Shown here one piece after another: positions 1-10,101 of a stretch of 64,000 nt of DNA; the stretch's first letter is position 1; each line of letters begins with the position of its first letter. The stretch is from the NCBI RefSeq assembly GCF_040450955.1, contig NZ_CP144373.1, forward strand, positions 1,592,486 through 1,656,485, written 5' to 3'. The notes under the pieces were generated by a model. That model saw only the letters and a program-made list of their open reading frames with translations, was not told where the DNA came from and made no database searches. A program made the translations under genes and the position numbers. Origin of the DNA: Thermodesulfovibrio sp. 3907-1M. GTDB taxonomy: Bacteria; Nitrospirota; Thermodesulfovibrionia; Thermodesulfovibrionales; Thermodesulfovibrionaceae.

Positions 1-833
<833 letters not shown>

Positions 834-842
834 TAATTGAGA

Positions 843-872
843 AATCGGCAGGAGCTTTCCTGCCGATTTTAT
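843..872 (+). terminator. Rho-independent terminator after amt-glnK
   Basis: A perfect 11-bp stem (843-853 with 858-868), four-base loop GCTT, followed by TTTTATTT. It lies just after the PII stop codon and should end the amt-glnK transcript. Confidence 0.9.
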
Positions 873-936
873 TTGAAAGTATTTAAAAAATTCAGCAATC
901 CCATGAGAGTTTCCTATTATGCTATGATTTTATTAT

Positions 937-1104
937 ATGAAAAAATTTGAAAAGTTCTCAGAAATTTGTCGCAAATTTAACATAGCACTTATCTATGCCT
1001 TTGGTTCACAGAGGGACAATTATGAAATGCAAATTCTAAGAAAATATTCTGACGTTAAACAAACAATTCATCCTTCAAAAATAAGTACTAATCCTATTTC
1101 TTGA
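937..1104 (+). pseudogene. Short ORF, possible remnant of a MntA-type nucleotidyltransferase
   Basis: A 55-codon ORF between the PII terminator and nifA. Its middle reads IALIYAFGSQRDN, which resembles the start of the minimal nucleotidyltransferase fold (hydrophobic strand, then GS) found in MntA antitoxins. The family's following G...SDxD metal-binding residues are not recognisable; only a stray SD appears later. At 55 residues it is about half the usual length of around 100. No HEPN toxin partner is seen. I read it as a decayed fragment, but it could be a short unrelated ORF. It overlaps the -35 region of the nifA promoter. Confidence 0.35.
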
Positions 1105-1152
1105 CCACAGGTGATTCAAATGTTATAATAGTTTATCGGCAATAATTTGCCG
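1101..1152 (+). promoter_or_regulatory. nifA-like gene promoter with palindromic operator
   Basis: TTGACC (1101-1106), 17-bp spacer, TATAAT (1124-1129): a strong sigma-70 pattern. The predicted start is near 1136, and the palindrome CGGCAA-TAAT-TTGCCG (1137-1152) lies immediately downstream, where a bound repressor would block initiation. The ATG is at 1161 with no clear Shine-Dalgarno sequence. Confidence 0.65.
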
Positions 1153-1160
1153 TTTAGAGT

Positions 1161-2696
1161 ATGAATAAAAGTGAAAACATAGAATTAAAAGCACTATTTG
1201 AAGTTAGCAGGGTTTTGACCTCATCCTTTGACCTTGAGAAAAATCTTTACTCTGTTCTTGAGATTTTATCAAAACAGCTTGATATGCGAAGAGGAAGTAT
1301 TTTTATCTTTGATAAAAAAACAGAAGAGATAAGCATTGTTGCTGCCTATGGACTGACTCAGGAGGAGATTAGCAGAGGCAAATACAGAGCCGGTGAAGGA
1401 ATTGTCGGTAAAGTGATAGAGACAGGATTGCCCATGTTTATTCCAGATATTGAAAAGGAGCCTCAGTTTCTCAATAAAACAGGAAGCAGACCAGATAAAA
1501 GAGGCATATCCTTTCTTTGTGTTCCAATAAAGATTGAGGATGAAATTCTTGGCGTTGTCTCTGCTGACAGAATCTATTCAGACGAAAAAGGAGAAGTGGA
1601 TGATGACCTCAGAGTTCTTTCAATAGTTGCATCCCTTATTGCTCAGTTTCTGAAGCTGTGGGAGAGTTATAAAGTCATGGAAGATGAGAATATGCTGCTA
1701 AGAGCACAGCTTAAGGATAGATACAACTTTCCCAATCTTGTAGGACAATCACCTTCTTTTCAGTCAGTGCTTAAAACAGTTATGAAAGTTGCAGGAACAG
1801 ACGCCACAGTGCTACTTTTTGGAGAGTCCGGAACAGGTAAAGAGCTTATTGCAAAGACAATCCATTTTCAGAGCAAAAGGGCAAAAGGACCTTTTGTGGC
1901 AATAAACTGTGCTGCAATCCCTGAAAACCTTCTTGAAGCAGAGCTTTTTGGTTCTGAAAAAGGAGCATTTACAGGTGCTGTAAAGAGAATTGGCAAGTTT
2001 GAACAGGCAAATGGAGGCACTATTTTCCTTGATGAAGTAGGTGAACTGCCTCTAACGCTTCAGCCAAAACTATTAAGAGTGCTTCAGGAAAGAACAGTTG
2101 AGCCTCTTGGTTCCTCAAAAACAGTAAAGGTTGATGTAAGACTCATTTCAGCCACAAACAAGGACCTCTCCGAGCAGATACGAAAAGGAACATTCAGGGA
2201 AGACCTTTTCTGGAGGCTTAATGTCATACCCATATATATTCCACCCCTAAGAGACAGAAAAGAGGATATTCCTCTGCTTGTTGAGCATTATCTTAAGAGT
2301 TTCTGCAAGATTTATAAAAAATCAGTCTCAATTGATGAAGAAGCATTAAGGATGCTTGTGTCCTATGACTGGCCTGGAAATGTGAGAGAGCTTGCCAATA
2401 CCATAGAAAGGCTTGTTGTAATGACAGAGAGCAATAAGATAAAACTCTATGACCTTCCTGATACTGTAAGAGGAGTATTAAAAATAAAATCCTCTTTTTC
2501 TGGAGAGCTTAAGCTTCCCACAGAGGTTGAAGAACTTGAAAGAATACGAATCATGGATACCCTTCCAAAATTTAATTATAATATCAGAAAAACAGCTCAT
2601 GCTTTAGGTCTTACTGAAAGACAGCTCAACTACAGAATAAAAAAATACGGAATTTTAATAAAGAAAGGAGTAAAGCTCAATGATAGCGATAATTAA
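1161..2696 (+). CDS. nifA: NifA-type sigma-54 activator (GAF-AAA+-HTH)
   Basis: A 511-residue enhancer-binding protein. Residues about 20-165 form a GAF domain. The AAA+ core follows, with Walker A GESGTGKE (221-228), the sigma-54 contact loop GAFTGA (about 269-274) and Walker B FLDE (about 289-292). The C-terminal Fis-type helix-turn-helix contains [20 protein letters not shown], close to NifA proteins. This architecture fits NifA, which activates nitrogen-fixation promoters in response to nitrogen status through PII. No cysteine pair is seen in the linker before the HTH, so it does not look like the oxygen-sensitive NifA class. It sits directly behind amt-PII. No nif structural genes lie in the window, so it may act on other nitrogen genes. 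Confidence 0.85.
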   Translation: MNKSENIELKALFEVSRVLTSSFDLEKNLYSVLEILSKQLDMRRGSIFIFDKKTEEISIVAAYGLTQEEISRGKYRAGEGIVGKVIETGLPMFIPDIEKEPQFLNKTGSRPDKRGISFLCVPIKIEDEILGVVSADRIYSDEKGEVDDDLRVLSIVASLIAQFLKLWESYKVMEDENMLLRAQLKDRYNFPNLVGQSPSFQSVLKTVMKVAGTDATVLLFGESGTGKELIAKTIHFQSKRAKGPFVAINCAAIPENLLEAELFGSEKGAFTGAVKRIGKFEQANGGTIFLDEVGELPLTLQPKLLRVLQERTVEPLGSSKTVKVDVRLISATNKDLSEQIRKGTFREDLFWRLNVIPIYIPPLRDRKEDIPLLVEHYLKSFCKIYKKSVSIDEEALRMLVSYDWPGNVRELANTIERLVVMTESNKIKLYDLPDTVRGVLKIKSSFSGELKLPTEVEELERIRIMDTLPKFNYNIRKTAHALGLTERQLNYRIKKYGILIKKGVKLNDSDN

Positions 2697-3366
2697 AAAT
2701 ATTAAATCAGAAGGACCAGGAAGCATAGAGAACTATTTAATTGAAAACTCAATCCCCTACAAAATCTTTGAAGCAGAACAAGGGCAATTGCCTTCAACCC
2801 TTGAAGATTTTACAGGGCTGATAGTTATGGGTGGACCAATGGGTGTTTATGAGATGGATATTTATCCCCATCTAAAAATAGTTTCAAGGCTTATAAGAGA
2901 AGCAATAAACAGAAACCTGAAGGTTCTGGGAATATGTCTTGGTGCTCAGTTAATTGCCCATACTCTTGGAGCAAGGGTTTATAAGGGACATGGTGAGGAA
3001 ATTGGCTGGCATGAAATAGAGCTTACTGGAGAAGGTTTGAGAGACCCATTAATGATTGCCCTTGCAAAGCATCCATCAGTTGGCGATGTATGGAGGAAAT
3101 TTAAAGTCTTTCACTGGCATGGAGATACCTTTGATTTGCCAGTGGGTGCAGTTCATCTTGCAAGGTCCTGCCTTTATGAAAATCAGGCATTCAGATACAG
3201 GAAGGCTTATGCTTTACAGTTTCATATAGAGGTAACGAGACAGCTGCTTGAAGAATGGTTTGAAGACCATCCTTTAAGAGAAAAAATCCTCAATGAAGCA
3301 GAAAAAATAAACACAGAATACTCCCATCGGGCAAGTAATTTTTATAAAGCCTTCTTTGAGAAATAA
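2680..3366 (+). CDS. Class I glutamine amidotransferase domain protein
   Basis: A 228-residue stand-alone GATase1 domain, similar to the GMP-synthase-like amidotransferases. The nucleophile elbow is GICLGAQ with Cys86, and the HxE pair is in QFHIEV (His182, Glu184), so the triad looks complete. The N-terminal segment [13 protein letters not shown] matches the oxyanion region. Such proteins hydrolyse glutamine or a gamma-glutamyl compound; the acceptor is unknown. The ATG overlaps the end of nifA by 17 bases with AAAGGAG upstream, so it is translated with the nitrogen activator and probably has a nitrogen-related role. No amidotransferase partner subunit is adjacent. Confidence 0.85.
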   Translation: MIAIIKNIKSEGPGSIENYLIENSIPYKIFEAEQGQLPSTLEDFTGLIVMGGPMGVYEMDIYPHLKIVSRLIREAINRNLKVLGICLGAQLIAHTLGARVYKGHGEEIGWHEIELTGEGLRDPLMIALAKHPSVGDVWRKFKVFHWHGDTFDLPVGAVHLARSCLYENQAFRYRKAYALQFHIEVTRQLLEEWFEDHPLREKILNEAEKINTEYSHRASNFYKAFFEK

Positions 3367-3466
3367 ATTCTGAAGCTTCTTAAAACATGCAATTTCTTGA
3401 AAAATAAGAACCTGCGCTTAAGATAAATTTCTGTTGCCAACTTCATGAAATTTAGTAAAATATATC

Positions 3467-4477
3467 ATGCTAAAGTTTCTAAAAGTTTACTTTTTTACAC
3501 TTATCTTCATGCTTCTTTATGGATGCTCAGAGGAGAGGACTGTTTTTGTTCTCTCAAGCTATGATGATAGAGATGTATGTGGACAACCGCAAGTTCAAGG
3601 AGCAATTGATTCATTGAAAAGGGAGATTAATAACCTGAAGATTGAGATAACATATCTTGATTCAAGAAGAATCTCCAGGCATGAACTTGAAAAAAAATGT
3701 GATGACTTTGCAGAAAAAGTTAAATCTCGCAGACCTTCCTTAATTCTTACAACCGATGATGCGGCTTTTCAGTGCGCCGCAAAGCATTTTATGGGAGAGG
3801 AAATTCCTGTTGTTTTTTCAGGAATAAATGTTACTCCAGAGCATTACAATAAGAAATATCACTTTCTTAAAGAGAGAAAACCAACTAAAAACTTTACTGG
3901 TGTTTATGAGAGGCTTTTTATTCCAAAACAGATTGAACTCGTTGAAGTCTTAGTTGGCAGGATTGATAAAATCGCTGTTCTTTATTCCACTGATTTTATG
4001 GGAGAGGCACTTAAACAGCAGGTTATTTACGAACTTAAAGATACAGATTTGAAAAACAGAATAGTTTTTTATCCTGTAAGCACAGTTTCAGAGTTAGATA
4101 AAGCTTCAGAAGAAATAAATAAAAGAAAAGAGATTACTGCCTATTTCCCTTTCGTAATGTCAATAAAAAATGAAAAATTCCTTACTTTACGGGATGTGGC
4201 ATCAATAATTACAGAGAAAATAAAAAAGATTGATCTGGCGATTAATAAACAATTTGTAGAACTCGGCTTTTTTGGCGGAGTATCTGTTGATTTTTATCAG
4301 ATGGGATACAGAGCAGGTCAGATGGCTTCATATATACTTAAAACTGGTAAAACATCAGAACTGGATGTTGAAGATGCTGACAAATATGTGAGAATTATCA
4401 ATTTAAAAAGAGCAAATGATATAAAATTAAACATTTTTGATAAACAAATATCCCTTTTTGATGAACTGATAAAATGA
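3467..4477 (+). CDS. Periplasmic-binding lipoprotein, probably a sensory subunit
   Basis: A 336-residue protein with a lipoprotein signal: short basic N-terminus, hydrophobic stretch, lipobox LLYGC with Cys20. The body resembles the type-1 periplasmic binding fold of the ABC_sub_bind family (strand-helix units such as SLILTTDDAAFQCA and IAVLYSTDFMGEA). Its ATG-overlap with the next gene, a histidine kinase with an extracytoplasmic sensor domain, suggests it delivers a ligand signal to that kinase rather than to a transporter; no permease or ATPase is nearby. The ATG lies only 5 bases after a TAAAAT -10 element (-35 TTGCCA at 3434), without a Shine-Dalgarno sequence, so the message may be leaderless. 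The ligand is unknown. Confidence 0.7.
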   Translation: MLKFLKVYFFTLIFMLLYGCSEERTVFVLSSYDDRDVCGQPQVQGAIDSLKREINNLKIEITYLDSRRISRHELEKKCDDFAEKVKSRRPSLILTTDDAAFQCAAKHFMGEEIPVVFSGINVTPEHYNKKYHFLKERKPTKNFTGVYERLFIPKQIELVEVLVGRIDKIAVLYSTDFMGEALKQQVIYELKDTDLKNRIVFYPVSTVSELDKASEEINKRKEITAYFPFVMSIKNEKFLTLRDVASIITEKIKKIDLAINKQFVELGFFGGVSVDFYQMGYRAGQMASYILKTGKTSELDVEDADKYVRIINLKRANDIKLNIFDKQISLFDELIK

Positions 4478-7026
4478 ATACTCAATTTTTTGATGATTTA
4501 TCTAATTTTTTGAGACTCTCTTTTCTTTTATTTCATTCAATTGTTTTTTACTATGTTTTGTCCTGGCGAAGTAAAATAGAGCTTCAGACTGATAAAAGAG
4601 TTATTACATATTTTTTCGCTGTTATTTTTTTAAATTTCACACTAAATCTCTTAATTCTTTTCAGAGAGTATTTAAGCAATTTTTACCCCTTCCTGGTTGG
4701 TTTAAATACTGTTGTAATTGGAACAATTCTATTTTACGGATACAGAAGAATCCTGAATTTCAATTTTTATTATCTTTTGCTGCCCATAATTCTTCTTCTG
4801 TTTTTCATATTTCAGAAAAATGAAGCTTTTGCCTTTTCAGGGCTTTTTTTTACAGGCATATCTTATTTTCATCTATGGTATAAAGAGGAATTTTCAAAAT
4901 CAAAGCCATCTGATGTTGTTCCTTCAATTATAAGAAAAGGAACGATTCTACCTTTTGTTTTCTTCGGCATTTACTACATTTTTCTTTCTCTTTATCTTAT
5001 TACACAATTATTGGTTTTTAATGTTTGTGCAACAATATCTGTTTTCCTCTCTCTGTGTTTCAGAGTAATCTTTCTTTATGAAGAGAAATATAAAACTTTC
5101 TTTCTTTACATTTCTGTTTTTATTTTTGTCGTTTCCATCTTACTTTATTTCTCTGCAAAATTTATTGAAGATACAAAAAACATGGATGTCTATCATAAAA
5201 AACTCACCTTAGAGAGGCTTTCTCTTGAAGTTAAAAACAAGATAGACGCTTTAAGCAATTTCATAAAAGTTGTTGCCTCTTCCGAGGATCTTAAGATGGC
5301 TATGAGAAAAGGACCTGAGCAGCTTAATAAATATCTTTCTTATCTCAATCAGAGCCTTGACACAGCTTTAATATGGTTTACCGATAAAGATGGAATTATA
5401 AGAGCCTGTTCTTCTGAATACAGAGAGCGAATGATTAGTAAAGATGTGAGTTTTAGAAGATATTTTAAAGAGTCTATTCAAGGTAAGCTTTCCATTTTTA
5501 TTGCAAGAGGTGTTTATACAGGAAGAGATGATATAAGGATTTCCTATCCTGTGTATGATAAAGGTAGTATTAAAGGCGTGCTTGTTTTTCAGTTTTATAT
5601 AAGTGAGGATTTTAAAAAACAGATTAACATGGAGAATGCCTTTTTAATGCATTCTTCAGGTGGTGTTTTGATAGGAAAACCGGAGTTAACAAATAGATTG
5701 CTCTTTAGCGTATCACAAAAGGAGCTTGGGAGAGTTTATGAAGAAAAAATCTTTGGTAATGATAAGCTTCTGTCTTCAGAATATAAACAGATTGATGATA
5801 ATATCTTTGAAGACTTTAAAGCACAGAAATGGCAGATTGTCAAACACGAGATTGTTAAAGACTGGTTTGTTGCAAGTTTTTTAAATCTTTCCATCTATGA
5901 GGGATATAAAAACATTTCTTACATTGCCCTGATTATTCTTGTCTTTATCTCTCACTCCTTTGCTATAAGAAACTTTGAGAGAATAAGAAGCATATTCCTT
6001 AGACTTGCTGAGGAAGCTGAAGAAAAAAGAATTGTCTTTGATGCAATGGATACTGGAATAATTTATGCTGATACTAAAGACAAAATAAAATATGTGAACA
6101 AAGAGGCAAAGAGAATTTTAGATGCCTCTGAAGAGTTGATAGGAAAGCAGGTAACAGAGGTATTTAGCTTGAAAGAGCATGAAAATCCGGAATTTAAAAT
6201 TTTAAGTGTAAAGGGAAAGGAGACTCCTGTGGTTTATGAGGAGATTCCTATATATATAAAGGGAGTTAATTTTGGCAATTTAATACCAATAAAAGATGCC
6301 ACTGAAATAATTCAGAGACAGGAGGTTTCAAAAAGGCTTGAAAGGCTGGATGTAATTACGAAGATTTCTGCAGGAATTGTTCATGATTTCAGTAATTATC
6401 TTATGGTTCTTACAGGAAATCTTTCCATTCTTAAAGAGATTGAAACATCAGAGGATAAGAAAAAAAGTATAGAAAAAATGCTTGAGGCAACAAAGATGAT
6501 GAATATGATTATAGAGCAGCTCAAAGATTTAAGCCCTGATCTTATATCAAAAAGAGAAAAGATAAACATTGAAGATATTGCAAAAACTTCTGCAGCCTTT
6601 GTTTTAAATGGAACAAAAATAAGTTTTACCGTTGAAGCTGAGCCTTCTTTGTTTTCTGTTTATGCTGATACTGCACAGCTTTACAGAGTATTTCAAAACA
6701 TTCTTATGAATGCAAGGCAGGCTATGCAGGATACTGGCACAATTAAAATAAGTCTGCAAAACTTAACTAATCATGGAGAGATTAAAAATTTAAAAAAAGG
6801 AAACTATGTCTGTATAACAATCACTGATTCAGGTCCTGGAATCCCTGAAGAATACATAGATAAAATATTTGATCCCTTTTTTACCATGAAAAGGGAAGGA
6901 AAAGGTCTTGGATTGAGTATCGTAAAGAACATAATAGAAAAAATGGAGGGTAAAATAGAAGTGGAAAGTAAAGTAGGAATTGGAACAACTTTCAGAATAT
7001 ATATTCCAGCATCAGAGGATATTTAG
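4474..7026 (+). CDS. Membrane sensor histidine kinase (multi-TM, Cache, PAS, kinase)
   Basis: An 850-residue kinase. About eight hydrophobic segments fill residues 10-225, then an extracytoplasmic Cache-like domain (about 240-450, with IWFTDKDGIIRACSSEYRER and FRRYFKESIQGK), a further TM helix (about 485-505), a PAS-like domain (about 520-620), and the kinase core. The phospho-accepting residue is His637 in GIVHDFSN. The ATPase domain has NARQAMQDTG (N box), DSGPGIPEEYIDKIFDPFF and GKGLGLSIV. It overlaps the sensory lipoprotein stop by 4 bases. Its 3' end overlaps the convergent receiver gene by 15 bases; that protein is the obvious candidate partner. The signal is unknown. Confidence 0.9.
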   Translation: MNTQFFDDLSNFLRLSFLLFHSIVFYYVLSWRSKIELQTDKRVITYFFAVIFLNFTLNLLILFREYLSNFYPFLVGLNTVVIGTILFYGYRRILNFNFYYLLLPIILLLFFIFQKNEAFAFSGLFFTGISYFHLWYKEEFSKSKPSDVVPSIIRKGTILPFVFFGIYYIFLSLYLITQLLVFNVCATISVFLSLCFRVIFLYEEKYKTFFLYISVFIFVVSILLYFSAKFIEDTKNMDVYHKKLTLERLSLEVKNKIDALSNFIKVVASSEDLKMAMRKGPEQLNKYLSYLNQSLDTALIWFTDKDGIIRACSSEYRERMISKDVSFRRYFKESIQGKLSIFIARGVYTGRDDIRISYPVYDKGSIKGVLVFQFYISEDFKKQINMENAFLMHSSGGVLIGKPELTNRLLFSVSQKELGRVYEEKIFGNDKLLSSEYKQIDDNIFEDFKAQKWQIVKHEIVKDWFVASFLNLSIYEGYKNISYIALIILVFISHSFAIRNFERIRSIFLRLAEEAEEKRIVFDAMDTGIIYADTKDKIKYVNKEAKRILDASEELIGKQVTEVFSLKEHENPEFKILSVKGKETPVVYEEIPIYIKGVNFGNLIPIKDATEIIQRQEVSKRLERLDVITKISAGIVHDFSNYLMVLTGNLSILKEIETSEDKKKSIEKMLEATKMMNMIIEQLKDLSPDLISKREKINIEDIAKTSAAFVLNGTKISFTVEAEPSLFSVYADTAQLYRVFQNILMNARQAMQDTGTIKISLQNLTNHGEIKNLKKGNYVCITITDSGPGIPEEYIDKIFDPFFTMKREGKGLGLSIVKNIIEKMEGKIEVESKVGIGTTFRIYIPASEDI

Positions 7027-7380
7027 GTCCTTAAGAATCTTCTTAAGTTCATCAAGTGTGTAGGGTTTGTTGAGAATGCCTTTAAATCCTAATTTTTCAT
7101 ATTCAGCAATTGCTGGATCATTGGAGTATCCGCTTGATATTATGGCTTTAACCTGAGGGTCAATCTCCATGAGTTTTTGTAAAACTGTTTTCCCTGAGAT
7201 TCCTGGCATAACAAGGTCAACAAAGACAACATCAAAGGGTTTTTCAGTAGATTTGAATTTTTCTAAGGCTTCCTCACCATTTTCAGCAATAGCAACTTCA
7301 AAATCCAGAAATTCAAGCATGGCTTTAAGAGTTTCTCTTACAAGGTTATTGTCATCTATAACAAGTGCCGTTTTTGCCAT
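7012..7380 (-). CDS. Single-domain response regulator (CheY-like receiver)
   Basis: A 122-residue stand-alone receiver domain. Acidic pocket Asp9/Asp10, phosphorylation site Asp55 in VFVDLVMPG, the SSGYSND switch region and conserved Lys105 in NKPYT are all present. There is no output domain, so it must act by protein contact or as a phosphate relay. It resembles receivers attached to hybrid kinases and probably works with the convergent kinase, whose last 15 bases it overlaps. The start is preceded by an extended -10 (TG-T-TATAAT, hexamer at 7386-7391) ending 5 bases before the ATG with no Shine-Dalgarno sequence, suggesting a leaderless message. Confidence 0.92.
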   Translation of the reverse strand: MAKTALVIDDNNLVRETLKAMLEFLDFEVAIAENGEEALEKFKSTEKPFDVVFVDLVMPGISGKTVLQKLMEIDPQVKAIISSGYSNDPAIAEYEKLGFKGILNKPYTLDELKKILKDLNIL

Positions 7381-7451
7381 GTTTAATTATAACATAATTG
7401 AGATTTTCTCGCATTTTTTGTTATCTTTTTATTTAAAATAAACAGAGGCTT

Positions 7452-7535
7452 TTCAATAAAATGATACATTGTTTTGTTATGTGGAGGCATTTTTCTGTCA
7501 GCCCGAGGCAGAGCAGTGTCTCCTCTTTAGTTAAG
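7452..7535. repeat. Degenerate intergenic repeat, copy A
   Basis: The segment contains AAATGATACATTGTTTTGT and, further on, CTGTCAGCCCGAGGCAGAGCA. The first part matches, on the opposite strand, the end of copy B near 11650-11715 (AAATGATACATTATTCTGTC). It looks like a decayed copy of a small dispersed intergenic repeat lying upstream of hemL. Confidence 0.4.
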
Positions 7536-7630
7536 ATGGAGGGTAATTGAAAATTAAAGAGGTTTGCAAGTTATTGATTTTCAAGAGTTTGTGAGTTTGA
7601 ACAGTCTCATAAATAAATCTGGAGGTTATA

Positions 7631-8914
7631 ATGAAGAGAAAAAAATCAGAGAAACTTTATAAAAAGGCGATCACACTAATGCCAGGTGGAGTAAACAGCC
7701 CTGTAAGAGCATTCAGAGCAGTTGGTGGAAATCCATTATTTATAGCAAGGGCAAAGGGTTCAAAAATCTATGATGTGGACGGAAATGAATACATAGACTA
7801 TGTTCTTTCATGGGGTCCTCTTATTCTCGGACATGCCTATCCAACAGTTGTGAAAGCTTTAAAAAAAGCAGCTGAGAGAGGAACAAGCTATGGAGCACCA
7901 ACTTCCCTTGAGATAGAGCTTGCAGGCTTAATAAAAAAGGCTTTCCCATCAATTGAAAAAATTCGCATGGTTAACTCTGGTACAGAGGCAACTATGTCTG
8001 CCATAAGAGTTGCGAGAGGTTTTACAAAAAGAAACAAAGTTGTAAAGTTTGAAGGATGCTATCATGGTCATGTGGATGGACTTCTGGTTTCAGCTGGCTC
8101 TGGTGGAGCAACCTTTGGAATTCCAGACAGTCTCGGAGTGCCTCAATCATATATTTCAGAAACAATAGTTTTGCCTTTCAATGATACAGAGGCATTTAAA
8201 AATACCCTGAAAGAACACTGGAACGATATAGCCTGTGTTATCGTTGAGCCTGTTGTTGGAAACATGGGATGTATTCTGCCAAATGACAATTTTTTAAAAG
8301 CTTTAAGAGAAGAAACAGAGAAATACGGAATTGTTTTGATTTTTGACGAGGTTATGACAGGATTTAGAGTTGCCTTTGGTGGAGCGCAGCAGTATTATGG
8401 AATAAAACCTGATTTAACCTGCCTTGGAAAGGTTATTGGAGGCGGGCTTCCTGTTGGTGCTTATGGTGGTAAAGGAGAGATAATGAGTCTTGTTGCACCT
8501 GAAGGAGGAGTTTATCAAGCTGGAACACTCTCTGGCAATCCTCTTGCAGTCACTGCAGGAATTGAGACACTGAAGATTCTTTCAAAACACGCAACATATA
8601 AAAAACTTGAAAAATCAATGAAACATCTTGAGGATGGATTAAAAGATGCTGCTCAGCGGGCAGGTGTAAAAGTTAAATTTTACAGGGCAGGAACAATGTT
8701 CTGCACTTACTTTACTGAAGCAGAAGTAGTGGATGCCCGTACAGCAAAGACTTCTGATATTGAAAAGTTTAAAAAATTTTTCTGGAGCATGATTGAACAG
8801 GGTATTTACATTGCACCATCTCAGTTTGAAGCGGGCTTTATCTCACTTGCCCATACTGAAAAGGATATAGAAAAAACTGTAAAAGCTGCTTATGAAGCCT
8901 TTAGAAAGCTATGA
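7631..8914 (+). CDS. hemL: Glutamate-1-semialdehyde 2,1-aminomutase
   Basis: A 427-residue PLP enzyme of the class-III aminotransferase fold that converts glutamate-1-semialdehyde to 5-aminolevulinate in the C5 tetrapyrrole pathway. The N-terminus [17 protein letters not shown] is diagnostic for HemL. The PLP-binding lysine is Lys267 in [17 protein letters not shown], and FDEVMTGFR carries the cofactor-contacting aspartate. The length matches the family. It begins after a clear GGAGGT site and overlaps the next gene by 4 bases. No other haem biosynthesis gene is adjacent. Confidence 0.97.
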   Translation: MKRKKSEKLYKKAITLMPGGVNSPVRAFRAVGGNPLFIARAKGSKIYDVDGNEYIDYVLSWGPLILGHAYPTVVKALKKAAERGTSYGAPTSLEIELAGLIKKAFPSIEKIRMVNSGTEATMSAIRVARGFTKRNKVVKFEGCYHGHVDGLLVSAGSGGATFGIPDSLGVPQSYISETIVLPFNDTEAFKNTLKEHWNDIACVIVEPVVGNMGCILPNDNFLKALREETEKYGIVLIFDEVMTGFRVAFGGAQQYYGIKPDLTCLGKVIGGGLPVGAYGGKGEIMSLVAPEGGVYQAGTLSGNPLAVTAGIETLKILSKHATYKKLEKSMKHLEDGLKDAAQRAGVKVKFYRAGTMFCTYFTEAEVVDARTAKTSDIEKFKKFFWSMIEQGIYIAPSQFEAGFISLAHTEKDIEKTVKAAYEAFRKL

Positions 8915-9435
8915 ATTTTTTAGATCCCGTTCAGCAGGAAAGAGTTGAAGCATACAGACTTTTTGCCTATCTTTTTATGAACATTCCTCAATTTGAACAT
9001 ATTGAGGACTTTAAAGATTTTGCTGAAGTTTCAATTAATGATACCTATGAAGAAATATGTAATGACTATATAGCTTTGTTTGTGGAGGGTGCTGTTCCAA
9101 ACTATGAAGGATACTATCTGACAGAGCTTTACAAGGATATTCCTTTAAGTTTTGAACTCAGAGATGTTCAGCATTTTTACTGGGCAGCAGGAGTTGCCAT
9201 AGATGAAGAAATAGACCTTCCCCATGACCACATCTCAATGGAGCTTCTCTTTATGAGCTATCTTATAGAGCAAAATCTCAAAGACCTACAGATTGAATTT
9301 TTAAGAAGACTTTGCGAGTGGATTCCTTTATTCTGTGATACTTTATATGAGAAAGCAAACACAGCATTTTACAAAGAAGTTGCAACTTCCTTAAAAGAGT
9401 TTGTATTATCAGAATGTGAGGAGACAATTGAGTGA
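8911..9435 (+). CDS. TorD-family molybdoenzyme chaperone-like protein
   Basis: A 174-residue, acidic, all-helical protein. The motif [16 protein letters not shown] matches the conserved PxDH segment of the TorD/DmsD/NarJ family, and [12 protein letters not shown] near the N-terminus matches its first helix. These cytoplasmic chaperones hold molybdenum or tungsten reductase catalytic subunits until the cofactor is inserted and before export. No such enzyme is adjacent, so the client is encoded elsewhere. It overlaps hemL by 4 bases and the following small membrane-protein gene by 8. Confidence 0.8.
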   Translation: MNFLDPVQQERVEAYRLFAYLFMNIPQFEHIEDFKDFAEVSINDTYEEICNDYIALFVEGAVPNYEGYYLTELYKDIPLSFELRDVQHFYWAAGVAIDEEIDLPHDHISMELLFMSYLIEQNLKDLQIEFLRRLCEWIPLFCDTLYEKANTAFYKEVATSLKEFVLSECEETIE

Positions 9436-9682
9436 AGAGAGTCCTAAGAGATCCATTTTTAAGGTAATTCTTGATGCTTCAGCCTTAGGAATTAACTTTG
9501 TTCTGTGTGTAGTTATAGGTGTTGTGATTGGATATTTGATTGATGGGCTTTTGCATAGTTTTCCATTGTTTTCTATTATTTTTTTAATAGCTGGTTTTGT
9601 TGCTGGCGTGAAAGAAATTTTCAGAGTTGTAAGAAAGGCGGATAAAGAAAGTGGACAGGGAAGTTCAGAAGAGGATAAATAG
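9428..9682 (+). CDS. AtpZ/AtpI-like small membrane protein
   Basis: An 84-residue protein with two predicted helices (GINFVLCVVIGVVIGYLIDG and FSIIFLIAGFVAGVKEIF), the pattern of the AtpZ family (ATPase_gene1) that usually heads ATP synthase operons. The frame is open from 9401, but a TTG at 9428 preceded by GTGAGGAG at 9416-9423 is the better start. It overlaps the TorD-like stop by 8 bases and the next membrane gene by 32. No ATP synthase subunit genes follow, which is unusual. Confidence 0.7.
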   Translation: MSEESPKRSIFKVILDASALGINFVLCVVIGVVIGYLIDGLLHSFPLFSIIFLIAGFVAGVKEIFRVVRKADKESGQGSSEEDK

Positions 9683-10022
9683 ACAAACTTTAATTTTAGT
9701 GCCAGCACTTGCTTTGGCGAGTTATCTTTTATGGCAGAATGAAATAGTTGCATTTAATGTCATTCTCGGAGGTTTAATTAGCTGGTTCAGTTTAAGAGAG
9801 CTTGCATGGGCTGTAAAGAAATTCTTCGGTAAACCTATGTTTCAGCTTACGGTTATAGGTTTGAGTTATGTTAAGTTGGGTGGTATTTTTTTGTTTTTAT
9901 GGTTTATTGCGATAAATGGCTGGTTTAGTATTAAGGGATTATTGATAGGATTTTTTGCAATTTTGGTTATCTCAGTTAAGGAAGCTTATCTTCATATGAA
10001 AAAACAACAAGAAGATGTTTGA
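9651..10022 (+). CDS. ATP synthase I (AtpI)-like membrane protein
   Basis: A 123-residue protein with about four hydrophobic segments (TLILVPALALASYLLW, FNVILGGLISWFSL, FQLTVIGLSYVKLGGIFLFLWFIA, IKGLLIGFFAILVISVKEAYLH), matching the ATP-synt_I family, which helps assemble the c-ring or carries Mg2+/Ca2+ in other species. The GTG start is the first in frame and overlaps the upstream gene by 32 bases; a slightly later start is possible. Pairing with the AtpZ-like gene is normal, but the absence of the ATPase a and c subunits next to it is not. Confidence 0.7.
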   Translation: MDREVQKRINRQTLILVPALALASYLLWQNEIVAFNVILGGLISWFSLRELAWAVKKFFGKPMFQLTVIGLSYVKLGGIFLFLWFIAINGWFSIKGLLIGFFAILVISVKEAYLHMKKQQEDV

Positions 10023-10098
10023 GAGGTTAAAGGTGGAATTTTTTGTTAATGTGCAGAATGACAAACTCACTCTTACACTGAAAGAAAACAGAGGTTAA
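10015..10098 (+). CDS. Very small ORF (27 residues), function unknown
   Basis: ATG at 10015 overlaps the AtpI-like stop by 8 bases. The 27-residue product starts MFERLKVEFFVNVQNDKL and alternates hydrophobic and polar residues like a beta strand pair. It ends four bases before the next small ORF. Only its position inside an unbroken chain of overlapping genes supports it. Confidence 0.35.
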   Translation: MFERLKVEFFVNVQNDKLTLTLKENRG

Positions 10099-10101
10099 AA
10101 A

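Noticed and set aside
1137-1152. Sigma-54 promoter at CGGCAATAATTTGCCG
   Set aside because: GG and GC are separated by 9 bases, not the required 10, and a good sigma-70 promoter lies just upstream; the palindrome reads better as an operator.
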